This document shows positions 35,924 through 44,673 of a stretch of DNA of 64,000 bases, in pieces. The stretch is taken from contig NZ_FMXK01000008.1 in the NCBI RefSeq assembly GCF_900103635.1, positions 1 through 64,000 of the forward strand, given 5' to 3'. The DNA is from Butyrivibrio sp. INlla18. GTDB lineage: Bacteria; Bacillota; Clostridia; Lachnospirales; Lachnospiraceae. Position 1 is the stretch's first letter. Each line of letters opens with the position of its first letter. Under the pieces are notes generated by a model. That model was given only the letters and a program-made list of their open reading frames with translations, was not told where the DNA came from and did not search any database. The position numbers and the translations under genes are program-made.

Positions 35924-37041
35924 TGGCAAAGCGCACAAAGTCAAAAGACGATTATTATCTTGCCTCCCAGTGGACCTTGATGGCAAGAAAGCTCAAGAAG
36001 CACAAACTGGCACAGGTTTCATTCTTTATCTTAGCAATACTTTATATTGCAGCACTTTTCGCTGATTTCCTTGCTCCATATTCACTTGATGAATTCGATG
36101 GACTTTACAGGAATTCAGCACCAACAGCAATCTATACAATCTACGACGGCCAGAATGTAGGACCTCACGTATACAAGCTTGCCAAGCAGATTGATAAAAA
36201 GACCTTTGAAGTAAGCCTTCAGCCTGATCTTTCAGAGTATTACAAGATTGAATGGTTTGTACATGGCTCAGAGTACAAGATCTTAGGATTATTCCCTTGT
36301 GACCTTCACCTCTTTGGTGTTGGCGAAGGATCAAATGGCGGAACAGGAGCTAAGTTATTCCTCTTCGGAGCGGATTCACTTGGACGAGATATTTTCTCAA
36401 GAGTACTTCTTGGAGCAAGAATCTCACTTTCAATCCCATTTGCCAGCGCGATCATCAGCTTCTTCCTTGGAATTGCGATCGGATCAATCTCTGGTTACTT
36501 TGGTGGAGCGATCGATATGGTAATACAGCGTATTATCGAGGTTATCGGTGCTGTGCCACAGATTCCTCTTTGGATGGCACTTTCAGCAGCTATTCCAGCC
36601 GGAATCTCAACAATTAAGATGTACTTCTACATGACAATTATTCTTTCATTCATTAACTGGACAGGAATGGCCCGTGTAGTTCGAGGCAAGTTCCTTTCTC
36701 TCAAGAATGAAGATTATGTAATGGCTGCCAGAATTTCTGGTGTATCAACTTGGAAGATTATCTGGAAGCACCTTGTTCCTGGATTCATGAGTTACCTCAT
36801 CGTATCACTTACTCTTGGAATTCCTGGATCAATCGTAGGTGAGACTTCTATGTCATACCTTGGACTTGGTATTAAGTCCCCTGCAACCAGCTGGGGAGTA
36901 CTTCTTCAGGAAGCAAGCTCAGTTACTGACGTAGCAGCTAACCCACACAAGCTTATTCCAATTATCTTTGTAACAATCACAGTTTTGGCATTCAACTTCC
37001 TCGGTGACGGAATGAGAGATGCAGCTGATCCATACAAATAA
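35923..37041 (+). CDS. ABC transporter permease (OppC/DppC type)
   Basis: A 372-residue permease partner of the preceding gene. An N-terminal OppC segment (KLKKHKLAQVSFFILAILYI) is followed by a periplasmic-side insert of about 90 residues, then FGADSLGRDIFSRVLLGARISL, the standard OppC start of the core domain. The EDYVMAARISGVSTWKII loop couples to the ATPase, and GDGMRDAADPYK ends the protein. AGGAGG precedes the ATG, which overlaps the OppB stop by 1 nt. Confidence 0.93.
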   Translation: MAKRTKSKDDYYLASQWTLMARKLKKHKLAQVSFFILAILYIAALFADFLAPYSLDEFDGLYRNSAPTAIYTIYDGQNVGPHVYKLAKQIDKKTFEVSLQPDLSEYYKIEWFVHGSEYKILGLFPCDLHLFGVGEGSNGGTGAKLFLFGADSLGRDIFSRVLLGARISLSIPFASAIISFFLGIAIGSISGYFGGAIDMVIQRIIEVIGAVPQIPLWMALSAAIPAGISTIKMYFYMTIILSFINWTGMARVVRGKFLSLKNEDYVMAARISGVSTWKIIWKHLVPGFMSYLIVSLTLGIPGSIVGETSMSYLGLGIKSPATSWGVLLQEASSVTDVAANPHKLIPIIFVTITVLAFNFLGDGMRDAADPYK

Positions 37042-37054
37042 TAAGGAGGAATTT

Positions 37055-38146
37055 ATGGAAAAGGATAATATTATAGAAGTAAAAGACCTCCATGTTGATA
37101 TAAAGATGATGGAAGGCACTCTTACACCTGTAAGAGGCGTAAACTTCGAAATTAAGCGCGGCGAGACACTTGGTCTTGTTGGAGAATCAGGTTGTGGTAA
37201 GTCAATTACCTGCAAATCTATTCTTGCTATCAACGACAAGAAGTGTATCCCAAGCGGTGAGATCATGTTCAAGAATGAGGATGGAACAGAAGTAGATATC
37301 CTCAAGATGAATCCTAAGGGAAAAGAGATCCGTAATATCAGAGGAAAGCAGATTTCCATGATCTTCCAGGAGCCAATGGTAGCTTTTTCTCCAATGTACA
37401 CAATTGGTAACCAGATCACTGAAGCGACTCTTTTACATATTACAAAGGATAAGAAAAAGGCTAAAGAGATCTCTCTTGAAGTAATGAGAAAGGTTGGTAT
37501 TGCCAACGTAGAAAAGAGATACAATCAGTATCCTCACGAGTTCTCAGGCGGTATGTTACAGAGAGCCCTTATTGCTATGGCTCTTGTATGTAACCCTAAG
37601 CTTCTCATTGCCGATGAGCCTACTACAGCTCTTGACGTTACAATTCAGGCTCAGATCCTTGAGCTTATGAAGGAACTTCAGAAAGAGTTCAACATGGCTA
37701 TCCTCTTCATCACACATGACCTTGGTGTTGTTGCCAGAATGTGCGATAGAGTAGCTGTTATGTATCTTGGTAAAGTCGTTGAGACTGGTGATGCCAAGAC
37801 AATATATGCAAACCCTCAGCATCCTTACACAAGAGGTCTTATGGGCTCTGTTCACAAGATTGGCGGTAATAAGGAAGAGAGACTTTTTTCTATCGAGGGT
37901 ACTGTACCTCTTGCCATGAATCTTCCAAAGCAGTGTGGATTCTATGACAGATGTGATTGCAGGATCGAAGGTCTTTGCGATAAGGCTGAGCCTGAACTTG
38001 TAGAGACTGAGCCAGGACACAAGATTGCATGCTTTGCTTGCAACAATCCAGCTTGTCAGGCACACAGAAAAGAGGTTGAGGAGAGACTTGCTAAAGAAGC
38101 CTCAGAACCTGCACCAGAAGGAGGAAAGAAGCGTGGAAAAAGATAA
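37055..38146 (+). CDS. ABC transporter ATP-binding protein (OppD type)
   Basis: A 363-residue ATPase. Walker A GESGCGKSITCKS is near residues 45-57, the ABC signature reads EFSGGMLQRALIAMAL, Walker B is LLIADEPTTALDV, and the switch His is in FITHDLG. The oligopeptide-family C-terminal extension includes a Cys-rich CGFYDRCDCRIEGLCDKAEP stretch, typical of OppD/OppF proteins. Start ATG 37055 follows AAGGAGG; a frame from 37019 would overlap the permease. Its 3' end contains the next gene's binding site and start. Confidence 0.94.
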   Translation: MEKDNIIEVKDLHVDIKMMEGTLTPVRGVNFEIKRGETLGLVGESGCGKSITCKSILAINDKKCIPSGEIMFKNEDGTEVDILKMNPKGKEIRNIRGKQISMIFQEPMVAFSPMYTIGNQITEATLLHITKDKKKAKEISLEVMRKVGIANVEKRYNQYPHEFSGGMLQRALIAMALVCNPKLLIADEPTTALDVTIQAQILELMKELQKEFNMAILFITHDLGVVARMCDRVAVMYLGKVVETGDAKTIYANPQHPYTRGLMGSVHKIGGNKEERLFSIEGTVPLAMNLPKQCGFYDRCDCRIEGLCDKAEPELVETEPGHKIACFACNNPACQAHRKEVEERLAKEASEPAPEGGKKRGKR

Positions 38147-39140
38147 TATTTTAGAAGTAAAACATCTTCACAAGCGTTTTACCTCCAAGAACGTAACAGT
38201 TAAGGCTGTTACAGATGTTTCTTTTAGCGTAAAAGAAGGCGAGACAATCGGTATCGTTGGTGAGTCTGGTTGTGGTAAGACAACACTTGGTCGTTGCATC
38301 GTAAGAGCTTATGATGCATCTGAAGGTGAAGTAATGTACCGCACAGAGGCTGGCGAAGAGCTCGACTTCCTCAAAGTAGACAAAAAGAAGATGAAAGGAA
38401 TCCGTAAGGAGATCCAGATGATCTTCCAGGATCCTTATTCATCACTTGATCCTAGAATGACTGTACTGGACATCATCAAGGAGCCACTTAAGGCTAACTT
38501 CCCTAAGATGCCAGAAAGCGAAATGGATCAGAAGGCTAAGGACATGGCTGAGAAGGTAGGTCTTAATCCTGCTTACCTCATGAGATACCCACATGCATTC
38601 TCTGGTGGACAGAGACAGCGTATCGGAATCGCAAGAGCTCTTGTTCTTAATCCTAAGATCATCGTATGTGACGAGGCTGTATCAGCCCTTGACGTTTCTA
38701 TCCAGGCGCAGGTTATCAACCTGTTAAAAGACCTTCAGAAAGAAATGAAGCTTACATACATCTTCATTTCACATGACCTTTCTGTAGTAGAGCATATCTC
38801 TGACAGAGTAGGTGTTATGTATCTTGGTAAGATGGTAGAGTATGGCGAGACAGAGCAGATCTTCTCACATCCAAAGCATCCATATACAGAAGCTTTGATG
38901 TCAGCAGTTCCTGTTGCTGATCCTAACTTCCAGCAGGAGAGAATTCCTCTTAGAGGAGAGATTCCAAACCCTGCAAATCCACCAAGTGGATGCTACTTCC
39001 ACACAAGATGCAGATTCTGTGATGAGAAGTGTAAAGAGATCACACCTGAGTACGATCAGTACGAGCCAGGACACTTTGCAGCATGTATCAAAGCAGGCGA
39101 ATTAAAGCTTAGAGGCTTTGAATATTCTGAAAATAAATAA
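38133..39140 (+). CDS. ABC transporter ATP-binding protein (OppF type)
   Basis: A 335-residue ATPase, partner of the OppD-type protein. It shows Walker [16 protein letters not shown], the Q-loop [16 protein letters not shown], signature [16 protein letters not shown], Walker [14 protein letters not shown] and switch FISHDLSVV, followed by the C-terminal [17 protein letters not shown]. The likely start is GTG 38133, 8 nt after AAGGAGG and 14 nt inside the preceding gene; its first residues repeat those of that gene (EKDNI.EVK). Followed by a strong terminator that ends the five-gene operon. Confidence 0.93.
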   Translation: MEKDNILEVKHLHKRFTSKNVTVKAVTDVSFSVKEGETIGIVGESGCGKTTLGRCIVRAYDASEGEVMYRTEAGEELDFLKVDKKKMKGIRKEIQMIFQDPYSSLDPRMTVLDIIKEPLKANFPKMPESEMDQKAKDMAEKVGLNPAYLMRYPHAFSGGQRQRIGIARALVLNPKIIVCDEAVSALDVSIQAQVINLLKDLQKEMKLTYIFISHDLSVVEHISDRVGVMYLGKMVEYGETEQIFSHPKHPYTEALMSAVPVADPNFQQERIPLRGEIPNPANPPSGCYFHTRCRFCDEKCKEITPEYDQYEPGHFAACIKAGELKLRGFEYSENK

Positions 39141-39148
39141 TTGATCCT

Positions 39149-39197
39149 AAAGCGGATGTAGGTCGAAAAAATGACCATACATCCGCTTTTTGATTTA
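39149..39197 (+). terminator. terminator of the oligopeptide-type ABC operon
   Basis: AAAGCGGATGTAGGTC pairs with GACCATACATCCGCTTT with one bulged base, then a T-rich tail. The stem is about 16 bp long. Confidence 0.88.
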
Positions 39198-39229
39198 TCA
39201 AAAGACAGAATATTTGACCAAAATGTAAA

Positions 39230-39246
39230 ATGACAAAAAATGCAAT
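39230..39246 (+). promoter_or_regulatory. shared regulatory motif, copy D
   Basis: ATGACAAAAAATGCAAT at 39230-39246 is identical to copies B and C. A degenerate second CAAAA core lies 31 bp downstream. It sits about 60 bp upstream of the -35 of the next promoter, in the leader region of the LplB-type transporter operon. Confidence 0.58.
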
Positions 39247-39288
39247 GATTATTGAAGTATAGGGCAAAATAAATGTAGTTTCTTGTTG

Positions 39289-39317
39289 GTGACATGGGTA
39301 AAATAAGTATATATAAT
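39289..39317 (+). promoter_or_regulatory. promoter of the LplB-type sugar transporter operon
   Basis: GTGACA (39289-39294) and TATAAT (39312-39317) with exactly 17 nt between them. A 9-bp inverted repeat ATAATGATA/TATCATTAT (39313-39344, 14-nt loop) begins inside the -10 and could be an operator or an early leader hairpin. Confidence 0.62.
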
Positions 39318-39398
39318 GATAAAGAGAACAGTGATTATCATTATGCCGTCTATTATGTGGGGGAAACACATTTTGAGATATTGGGAAGAGAGGGTTAT

Positions 39399-40316
39399 AT
39401 GGACAAGAAAAAGAGAGGGAAGGTCAGAGTATACCTGAGAAACAACTGGCAGTTGTACCTGATGCTCATAATTCCTGTAGTGTATATGGTCTTGTTTAAG
39501 TACAAGCCAATGCTCGGTGTAATTGTTGCTTTCAAGAAATTTAACGTATTTAAGGGTATTTGGGATAGCCCATGGATCGGACTTGCAAACTTCAAAGAAG
39601 CTTTTACTTCAAAAGACTTCTGGAGTGCCCTTAAGAACACTTTGATACTTAATATTGGTGACCTTATCATAGGTTTTCCATTTCCGATATTCCTTGCGAT
39701 ATTTTTAAATGAGCTTAGAAGTGAAAGGATCAGAAAGACTACACAGACTCTTTTGTACCTTCCAAACTTCCTTTCCTGGGTTATCATCTCAGGAATCGTT
39801 ACACAGCTCTTTTCGAATTCAGGACTTGTTAATAACGTTATCACATCACTGGGGGGTGAGAGTGTATCGTTCCTAAGCAATTCCTTCCTGTGGAGATTTG
39901 TGTACTGGGTAATGGGTGTATGGCAGGGAGCTGGATATTCACTTATCGTTTATCTGGCAGCGCTTATGGCTGCTGATGCTTCCCTTGGCGAAGCTGCTTA
40001 TATCGATGGAGCAACAAGACTTCAGAGAATATGGCATGTAACTATTCCACAGATTTCATCAACTATTACAGTTCTTTTGATCATGCAGATCGGAAAGCTT
40101 GTTAATATCAGCTTCGATAGACCATATATGATGGGTAACACCCTGGTCAGAGATGCATCAGACGTTATCAGCACTTACGTGTATTCCGTAGGTCTTGCAG
40201 CAGGAAGATTCGACTTTGCGACAGCAGTCGGTCTGTTCCAAACAGTAGTTGGAATCATCTTAGTATTTTCAGCTAATGCTGTTATCAAAAAAATGGGACA
40301 GGAGGGAATCATGTAA
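39399..40316 (+). CDS. sugar ABC transporter permease (LplB/YteP type)
   Basis: A 305-residue membrane permease with about six hydrophobic segments. The N-terminal NWQLYLMLIIPVVYMVLFKYKPM and the LGVIVAFKKFNVFKGI segment are typical of the LplB/YteP group that imports complex oligosaccharides. The coupling loop is GEAAYIDGATRLQRIWHVTIP. No ATPase gene lies in this operon; relatives in Bacillus share the general ATPase MsmX. The start is ATG 39399, after AGAGAGGG; a frame from 39294 would add 35 residues upstream of the plausible transcription start. Overlaps the next gene by 1 nt. Confidence 0.9.
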   Translation: MDKKKRGKVRVYLRNNWQLYLMLIIPVVYMVLFKYKPMLGVIVAFKKFNVFKGIWDSPWIGLANFKEAFTSKDFWSALKNTLILNIGDLIIGFPFPIFLAIFLNELRSERIRKTTQTLLYLPNFLSWVIISGIVTQLFSNSGLVNNVITSLGGESVSFLSNSFLWRFVYWVMGVWQGAGYSLIVYLAALMAADASLGEAAYIDGATRLQRIWHVTIPQISSTITVLLIMQIGKLVNISFDRPYMMGNTLVRDASDVISTYVYSVGLAAGRFDFATAVGLFQTVVGIILVFSANAVIKKMGQEGIM

Positions 40317-41182
40317 TGAGCGCTATCAACAGTAAAAACGAACGACTTTTCCAGTTTTTCTGGACAGCATTCTTCATTCTTATAACATGTATCGCCATGA
40401 TCCCTATCCTTCGAGTTCTGGCTGTTTCACTTAGTGGTAAGAATGCAATCCTTGCAGGAAAGGTATTTATCCTCCCTGTGGATATCAATATAGAAGCTTA
40501 TACAAGAGCGCTTCAGAGCGGAAGCTTTGTAAATGCCTTCTGGTACTCGATCGTACTAATGCTTGCATCAACAGTAATAAACCTCGTAATGACAGTGCTT
40601 GCAGCGTATCCTCTTTCCAAGAAGGGACTTGTGGGCGGCAAGATCGTAATGACACTCTTTGTTCTTACAATGTATCTTCACCCAGGCGTTATTCCTGAGT
40701 ACTTGAACGTAAGAGACTTCAAGATGATAGACACTGTTTGGGCACTTATTGTACCAGGAGCCCTTAGTGCATACAACATGATCATCATGTGCAACGCATT
40801 TAAAGGAATCGACTCAGCTATCTATGACGCGGCCAAGATTGATGGTTGCAGCGAGGCAAGATGTCTTTTAAGCGTAGTTCTTCCACTGGTATATCCAACA
40901 ATGGCAACACTTGGACTTTTCTACGCAGTAGGAAGATGGAACGGAATCAGCGATGTTTTGTACTATATCAATTCCTCCAAGTATTTTACAGTACAGATGG
41001 TACTTAAGCAGTTCGTTGAATCCATCAATGTTTCAGTTGAGGAAGGTCTTCAGACTAACCTCGTGGCAGAAAATATCAAGGCGGCAAGTATCGTAATATC
41101 AATGCTTCCAATGCTGATCGTATATCCTTTCGTTCAGAAGTTCTTTACAAAAGGAATCATGGTTGGTGCAGTTAAAGGCTAA
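40316..41182 (+). CDS. sugar ABC transporter permease (YtcP/LplC type)
   Basis: A 288-residue permease, partner of the preceding one. The coupling loop is AIYDAAKIDGCSEARCLLSVVLPL, and VYPFVQKFFTKGIMVGAVKG at the C-terminus is the ending shared by nearly all YtcP-type permeases. A long N-terminal segment (FFWTAFFILITCIAMIPILR) and MTLFVLTMYLHPGVIPEYLNVRDFKMIDTVWALIVP in the middle fit too. It is translationally coupled to the LplB-type gene (1-nt overlap). Confidence 0.92.
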   Translation: MSAINSKNERLFQFFWTAFFILITCIAMIPILRVLAVSLSGKNAILAGKVFILPVDINIEAYTRALQSGSFVNAFWYSIVLMLASTVINLVMTVLAAYPLSKKGLVGGKIVMTLFVLTMYLHPGVIPEYLNVRDFKMIDTVWALIVPGALSAYNMIIMCNAFKGIDSAIYDAAKIDGCSEARCLLSVVLPLVYPTMATLGLFYAVGRWNGISDVLYYINSSKYFTVQMVLKQFVESINVSVEEGLQTNLVAENIKAASIVISMLPMLIVYPFVQKFFTKGIMVGAVKG

Positions 41183-41241
41183 CGAAGTGAATCTAACTCA
41201 CATAGAGTTCAGATATTTTTTTCTTACAAAGGAGGATTACA

Positions 41242-42861
41242 ATGAAAAAGAAACTATTGGCAACAGTGCTTAGTGCTTGCATGGTTATGGGCGTGCTTGC
41301 AGGCTGTGGCAACAGCAAAGCACCAGCTGACACAAACGGCACACAGACAGCTGATTCTACTTCTGATTCTGGCAAAACAGATGCTGCAGCAGAGGATCTT
41401 AAGGGCGACGAAGTAGATATCACAGTCATGGTTTGGGACAGAGGTAATGCTGCACCAAACACAACTACTGAGGACAATGCACTTACTCAGTGGATACAGA
41501 AACAGATGAAGGATCTGTACAACATTAACGTTACTTACGTTTCTGTTCCAAGATCTGAGTCAGATGACAAAGTTAATATCATGATGTCTGGTGGAACAGC
41601 ACCTAACATCGTATTTACTTATTCACAGGATCTTTTCTACAACTACGCATCAAGCGGAGCATTAAAAGACCTTTCATCACTTTATCAGCAGTATGGTTCA
41701 AACATCGAGCAGTATTGCGGTGAAGCTCAGAACGGTATCGGTGATCTTGGTGATCAGAAGTTTGCCGTTATGAAGCAGAGAGGAACAGAGAATGCACGTC
41801 ACACAGCTTATATCCGTAAGGATTGGCTTGACCAGCTTGGTATGGATGTTCCTAAGACAAAAGAAGAACTTGGCAAATATCTCTACGCTGTTAAGGATGC
41901 TGGACTTGGAACACCTTGGGCAATGAGCGGACGTTCAGATACAGAGAAGATGTACCTCAACTTCGTTGGTTCATATGTAACTCTTACAGATGACAAGATG
42001 GCATACACATATGCTGAGTCATACATGGCTGTAGCTCCTGGATCAAAAGATGGTCTCAAACAGCTCAATCAGTGGTACAACGATGGACTTATTACCCAGG
42101 ACTTCCCAACAGATACAGATGAGAGCGTATTCCTCGCAGATGTAGCTAATGGTAAGGTTGGTTTCGTTCTTGACGATACAACACATATCTGGGATTCTAC
42201 AGCAGTCCTCAACACAACCCTGGGCGCAGAAGATGCATCATTCATCCCAGTACAGTGCTTCGATCTTCCAGATGGATCATACAGAACACCATATGAGTAT
42301 AGATATGCAATGTTCGTAATGATCCCAGAAGAGACAACAAACGATGAACAGGCAGCAGCTTGCATGAAGTACCTCAACTGGCTCGCAGATCCAGCTAACG
42401 CAGTTCAGGTTCGTTACACACCAGAGCTTACATATGATGAGCTTGGCGTAGCAAATGAGCCTTCAACAGCTGACAAGGAAGCTAAGGGATATCCTGGAAC
42501 ATGTGATGATCTTTGCATCATGAACCTCAACTTTGATTGGGTTAACGACTACGAGACAATGTCTAAGTCACAGTATGCTGCACAGGAGCAGGATTGGGCT
42601 TCAGTAGAGTGGTATGAGAACTACTACGACGTTTGCGCTAACGGAAAGTATCGCTTCCCTATCTACGGATACATTTCAGATGAGCAGGCAACCTACGGAA
42701 CAGACATCAAGAACAAGATGCTCACATTCGTTTACAACTGTATCTGCGCACCATCAGACCAGTTTGAGACTGTATATCAGAAGGGCTATGATGAGCTTGT
42801 AAATTCTGGACTTCAGAAGATTCTTGATGCAAGAGCAGCATATTATGATTCAGTAAACTAA
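41242..42861 (+). CDS. extracellular sugar-binding lipoprotein (LplA-like)
   Basis: A 539-residue binding protein with a lipoprotein signal: KKKLLATVLSACMVMGVLAGC, where the Cys at residue 22-23 follows the lipobox. After an Ala/Asp/Thr-rich linker, the mature domain begins DEVDITVMVWDRGNA. It fits the large binding proteins of the LplA type that pair with LplB/YtcP permeases. Ligands are likely oligosaccharides; which one is unknown. AGGAGG stands 8 nt before the ATG. It closes the transporter operon in front of a terminator. Confidence 0.9.
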   Translation: MKKKLLATVLSACMVMGVLAGCGNSKAPADTNGTQTADSTSDSGKTDAAAEDLKGDEVDITVMVWDRGNAAPNTTTEDNALTQWIQKQMKDLYNINVTYVSVPRSESDDKVNIMMSGGTAPNIVFTYSQDLFYNYASSGALKDLSSLYQQYGSNIEQYCGEAQNGIGDLGDQKFAVMKQRGTENARHTAYIRKDWLDQLGMDVPKTKEELGKYLYAVKDAGLGTPWAMSGRSDTEKMYLNFVGSYVTLTDDKMAYTYAESYMAVAPGSKDGLKQLNQWYNDGLITQDFPTDTDESVFLADVANGKVGFVLDDTTHIWDSTAVLNTTLGAEDASFIPVQCFDLPDGSYRTPYEYRYAMFVMIPEETTNDEQAAACMKYLNWLADPANAVQVRYTPELTYDELGVANEPSTADKEAKGYPGTCDDLCIMNLNFDWVNDYETMSKSQYAAQEQDWASVEWYENYYDVCANGKYRFPIYGYISDEQATYGTDIKNKMLTFVYNCICAPSDQFETVYQKGYDELVNSGLQKILDARAAYYDSVN

Positions 42862-42891
42862 AATGACTTTTAAAGAGTTTTAAATAAGGCT

Positions 42892-42918
42892 GGGGGCTGC
42901 CATTAGGCGGCCCTCTTT
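42892..42918 (+). terminator. terminator of the LplA-type gene
   Basis: GGGGGCTGCC pairs over ten positions with GGCGGCCCTC around ATTA, followed by TTTA. It separates the transporter from the ROK kinase-nagB pair. Confidence 0.78.
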
Positions 42919-42949
42919 AGCGCCTTATCTGATTGAATAGCAATTTGTT

Positions 42950-42986
42950 AATTTATATAATCTTCTTATAAGAAGATATATAAATT
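42950..42986. promoter_or_regulatory. 37-nt near-perfect palindrome before the ROK kinase-nagB genes
   Basis: The two arms, 42950-42968 and 42969-42986, are reverse complements except for one extra A. The centre is CTTCTTATAAGAAG. The palindrome ends directly against the AGGAGG of the kinase gene, so it could be an operator or a leader hairpin that controls translation. Confidence 0.6.
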
Positions 42987-42998
42987 AGGAGGAGAATT

Positions 42999-43877
42999 AT
43001 GAGATTCGGAGCACTTGAGGCAGGCGGCACCAAAATGATCGTAGCGATTGGTGACGAAAACGGCAAAATTTTGGAGAGAGCATCTTTTCCTACAAAGACA
43101 CCAGAGGAAACTATGCCTCAGATGATCGACTTTTTTAAGGATAAAGAAATTGAGAGCCTTGGAATAGCATGTTTTGGTCCAATCGACTTAAACAAGGATT
43201 CTAAGACCTATGGATATATCACATCAACACCAAAGCTTGCATGGAAGAATTATGACATTGTGGGCGCATTCAAAAAAGCTTTGAATGTACCTGTTGGATT
43301 TGATACAGACGTTAACGGATCCCTTTTAGGCGAGATTACATGGGGATGCGCAAAAGATAAAACAGATGCCCTGTACCTTACTATCGGGACTGGTATAGGC
43401 GGAGGAGTCATGACAAATGGAAAGCTTCTCCATGGAATGCTTCATCCAGAACTTGGACATATCAGACTTGCCAAGGTTTCTGGAGATGATTATGCCGGAA
43501 AATGCCCTTATCACGGAACATGCTTTGAAGGCTTGGCAGCAGGCCCAGCTATCGAAGAGAGATGGGGCAAGAAGGCAGTTGAACTTGCAGATAGAGATGA
43601 AGTTTGGGAGCTTGAGAGCGAATACATTGCTCAAGCACTGTCTTCATTTATTCTGACACTTAGTCCGCAGATTATTATCCTTGGTGGTGGAGTAATGCAT
43701 CAGATGCAGCTCTTTCCACTGATAAGAGAAAAAGTTGTTAAACAGCTTAATGGATATTTAAATACAAAAGAATTAGAGAACATGGATAAATACATCGTTC
43801 CAGCAAGTTTAAATGACGACCAGGGAATCATGGGCGCAGTGAAGCTGGCTATCGATGCTAAAGGAGAAATAAAATGA
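42999..43877 (+). CDS. ROK-family fructokinase-type sugar kinase
   Basis: A 292-residue ROK kinase. EAGGTKMIVAIGDENG at the N-terminus binds phosphate, FDTDVNGSLLGEITWG and IGTGIGGGVMTNGK follow, and the zinc region CPYHGTCFEGLAAGPAIEERWG is characteristic of the bacterial fructokinase branch. Followed at once by nagB (4-nt overlap), it would make fructose-6-phosphate or a related hexose phosphate. Mannose or N-acetylmannosamine kinase activity is an alternative. AGGAGG precedes the ATG. Confidence 0.9.
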   Translation: MRFGALEAGGTKMIVAIGDENGKILERASFPTKTPEETMPQMIDFFKDKEIESLGIACFGPIDLNKDSKTYGYITSTPKLAWKNYDIVGAFKKALNVPVGFDTDVNGSLLGEITWGCAKDKTDALYLTIGTGIGGGVMTNGKLLHGMLHPELGHIRLAKVSGDDYAGKCPYHGTCFEGLAAGPAIEERWGKKAVELADRDEVWELESEYIAQALSSFILTLSPQIIILGGGVMHQMQLFPLIREKVVKQLNGYLNTKELENMDKYIVPASLNDDQGIMGAVKLAIDAKGEIK

Positions 43878-44599
43878 GAATTATCAAAGTAAGAGATTAT
43901 CAGGACATGAGTAGAAAGGCAGCAAACGTTATCTCAGCACAGATGATACTTAAGCCAGACAGCGTGTTAGGACTTGCAACAGGATCTACTCCTCTTGGAT
44001 TGTATGAAAAGCTCGTTGAATGGTACGGCAAAGGAGACCTTGATTTCGCTCAGGTTAAGACAGTTAACCTTGATGAGTATGTAGGTCTTTCAGCTGACAA
44101 TGATCAGAGCTATAGATACTTTATGAACAAGAATCTCTTTTCAAAGGTAAACATTGATCCAAAGAATGTAAATATTCCTGATGGTACAAACGAAGACGCA
44201 GAGGCAGAATGCGAGCGTTATGAGAAGGTTATCGAGAGCCTTGGCGGAATTGATATTCAGCTCCTTGGAATTGGAAATAACGGCCATATCGGCTTCAATG
44301 AGCCCGCTGAGACATATATGATGAAGACACACAGAGTTGACCTTACAGAGAGCACTATTGAGGCTAATAAGAGATTCTTTGAGGATGTGTCTATGGTCCC
44401 TAGACAGGCTTACACAATGGGCATTGGAACTATCATGAAAGCCAAGAAGATCGTAATGGTAGCAAGTGGAAAAGCAAAGGCACCTATTATTAAGGAAGCT
44501 TTCACAGGAGAGATCACTCCAAGAGTGCCAGCTTCAGTTCTTCAGCTTCATCAGGACTTCACACTTATCGCTGATGAGGAAGCTCTTTCACTTATGTAA
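43874..44599 (+). CDS. nagB: glucosamine-6-phosphate deaminase
   Basis: Converts glucosamine-6-phosphate to fructose-6-phosphate and ammonia. The 241 residues show LGLATGSTPLGLYEKL (phosphate site), VNLDEYVGLSADNDQSYR with the catalytic Asp, LLGIGNNGHIGFNEP with the ring-opening His, and AYTMGIGTIMKAKKIV. The length is that of the compact, monomeric-type NagB. GAGAAATAAA precedes the ATG, which overlaps the kinase stop by 4 nt. No nagA is in the window, so the amino sugar may arrive already deacetylated. Confidence 0.97.
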   Translation: MRIIKVRDYQDMSRKAANVISAQMILKPDSVLGLATGSTPLGLYEKLVEWYGKGDLDFAQVKTVNLDEYVGLSADNDQSYRYFMNKNLFSKVNIDPKNVNIPDGTNEDAEAECERYEKVIESLGGIDIQLLGIGNNGHIGFNEPAETYMMKTHRVDLTESTIEANKRFFEDVSMVPRQAYTMGIGTIMKAKKIVMVASGKAKAPIIKEAFTGEITPRVPASVLQLHQDFTLIADEEALSLM

Positions 44600-44627
44600 T
44601 ATGAAATAAAGCTTTTAAAGCATAATT

Positions 44628-44662
44628 AAAGCGCAGCCGGATAACCGGTTGCGCTTTATTTG
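44628..44662. terminator. terminator between nagB and pyrG (convergent)
   Basis: AAAGCGCAGCCGG pairs with CCGGTTGCGCTTT with one G-T pair and an ATAA loop; TATTTGTT follows. The symmetrical A/T ends allow action for both convergent genes. Confidence 0.88.
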
Positions 44663-44673
44663 TTGTTATAAGA

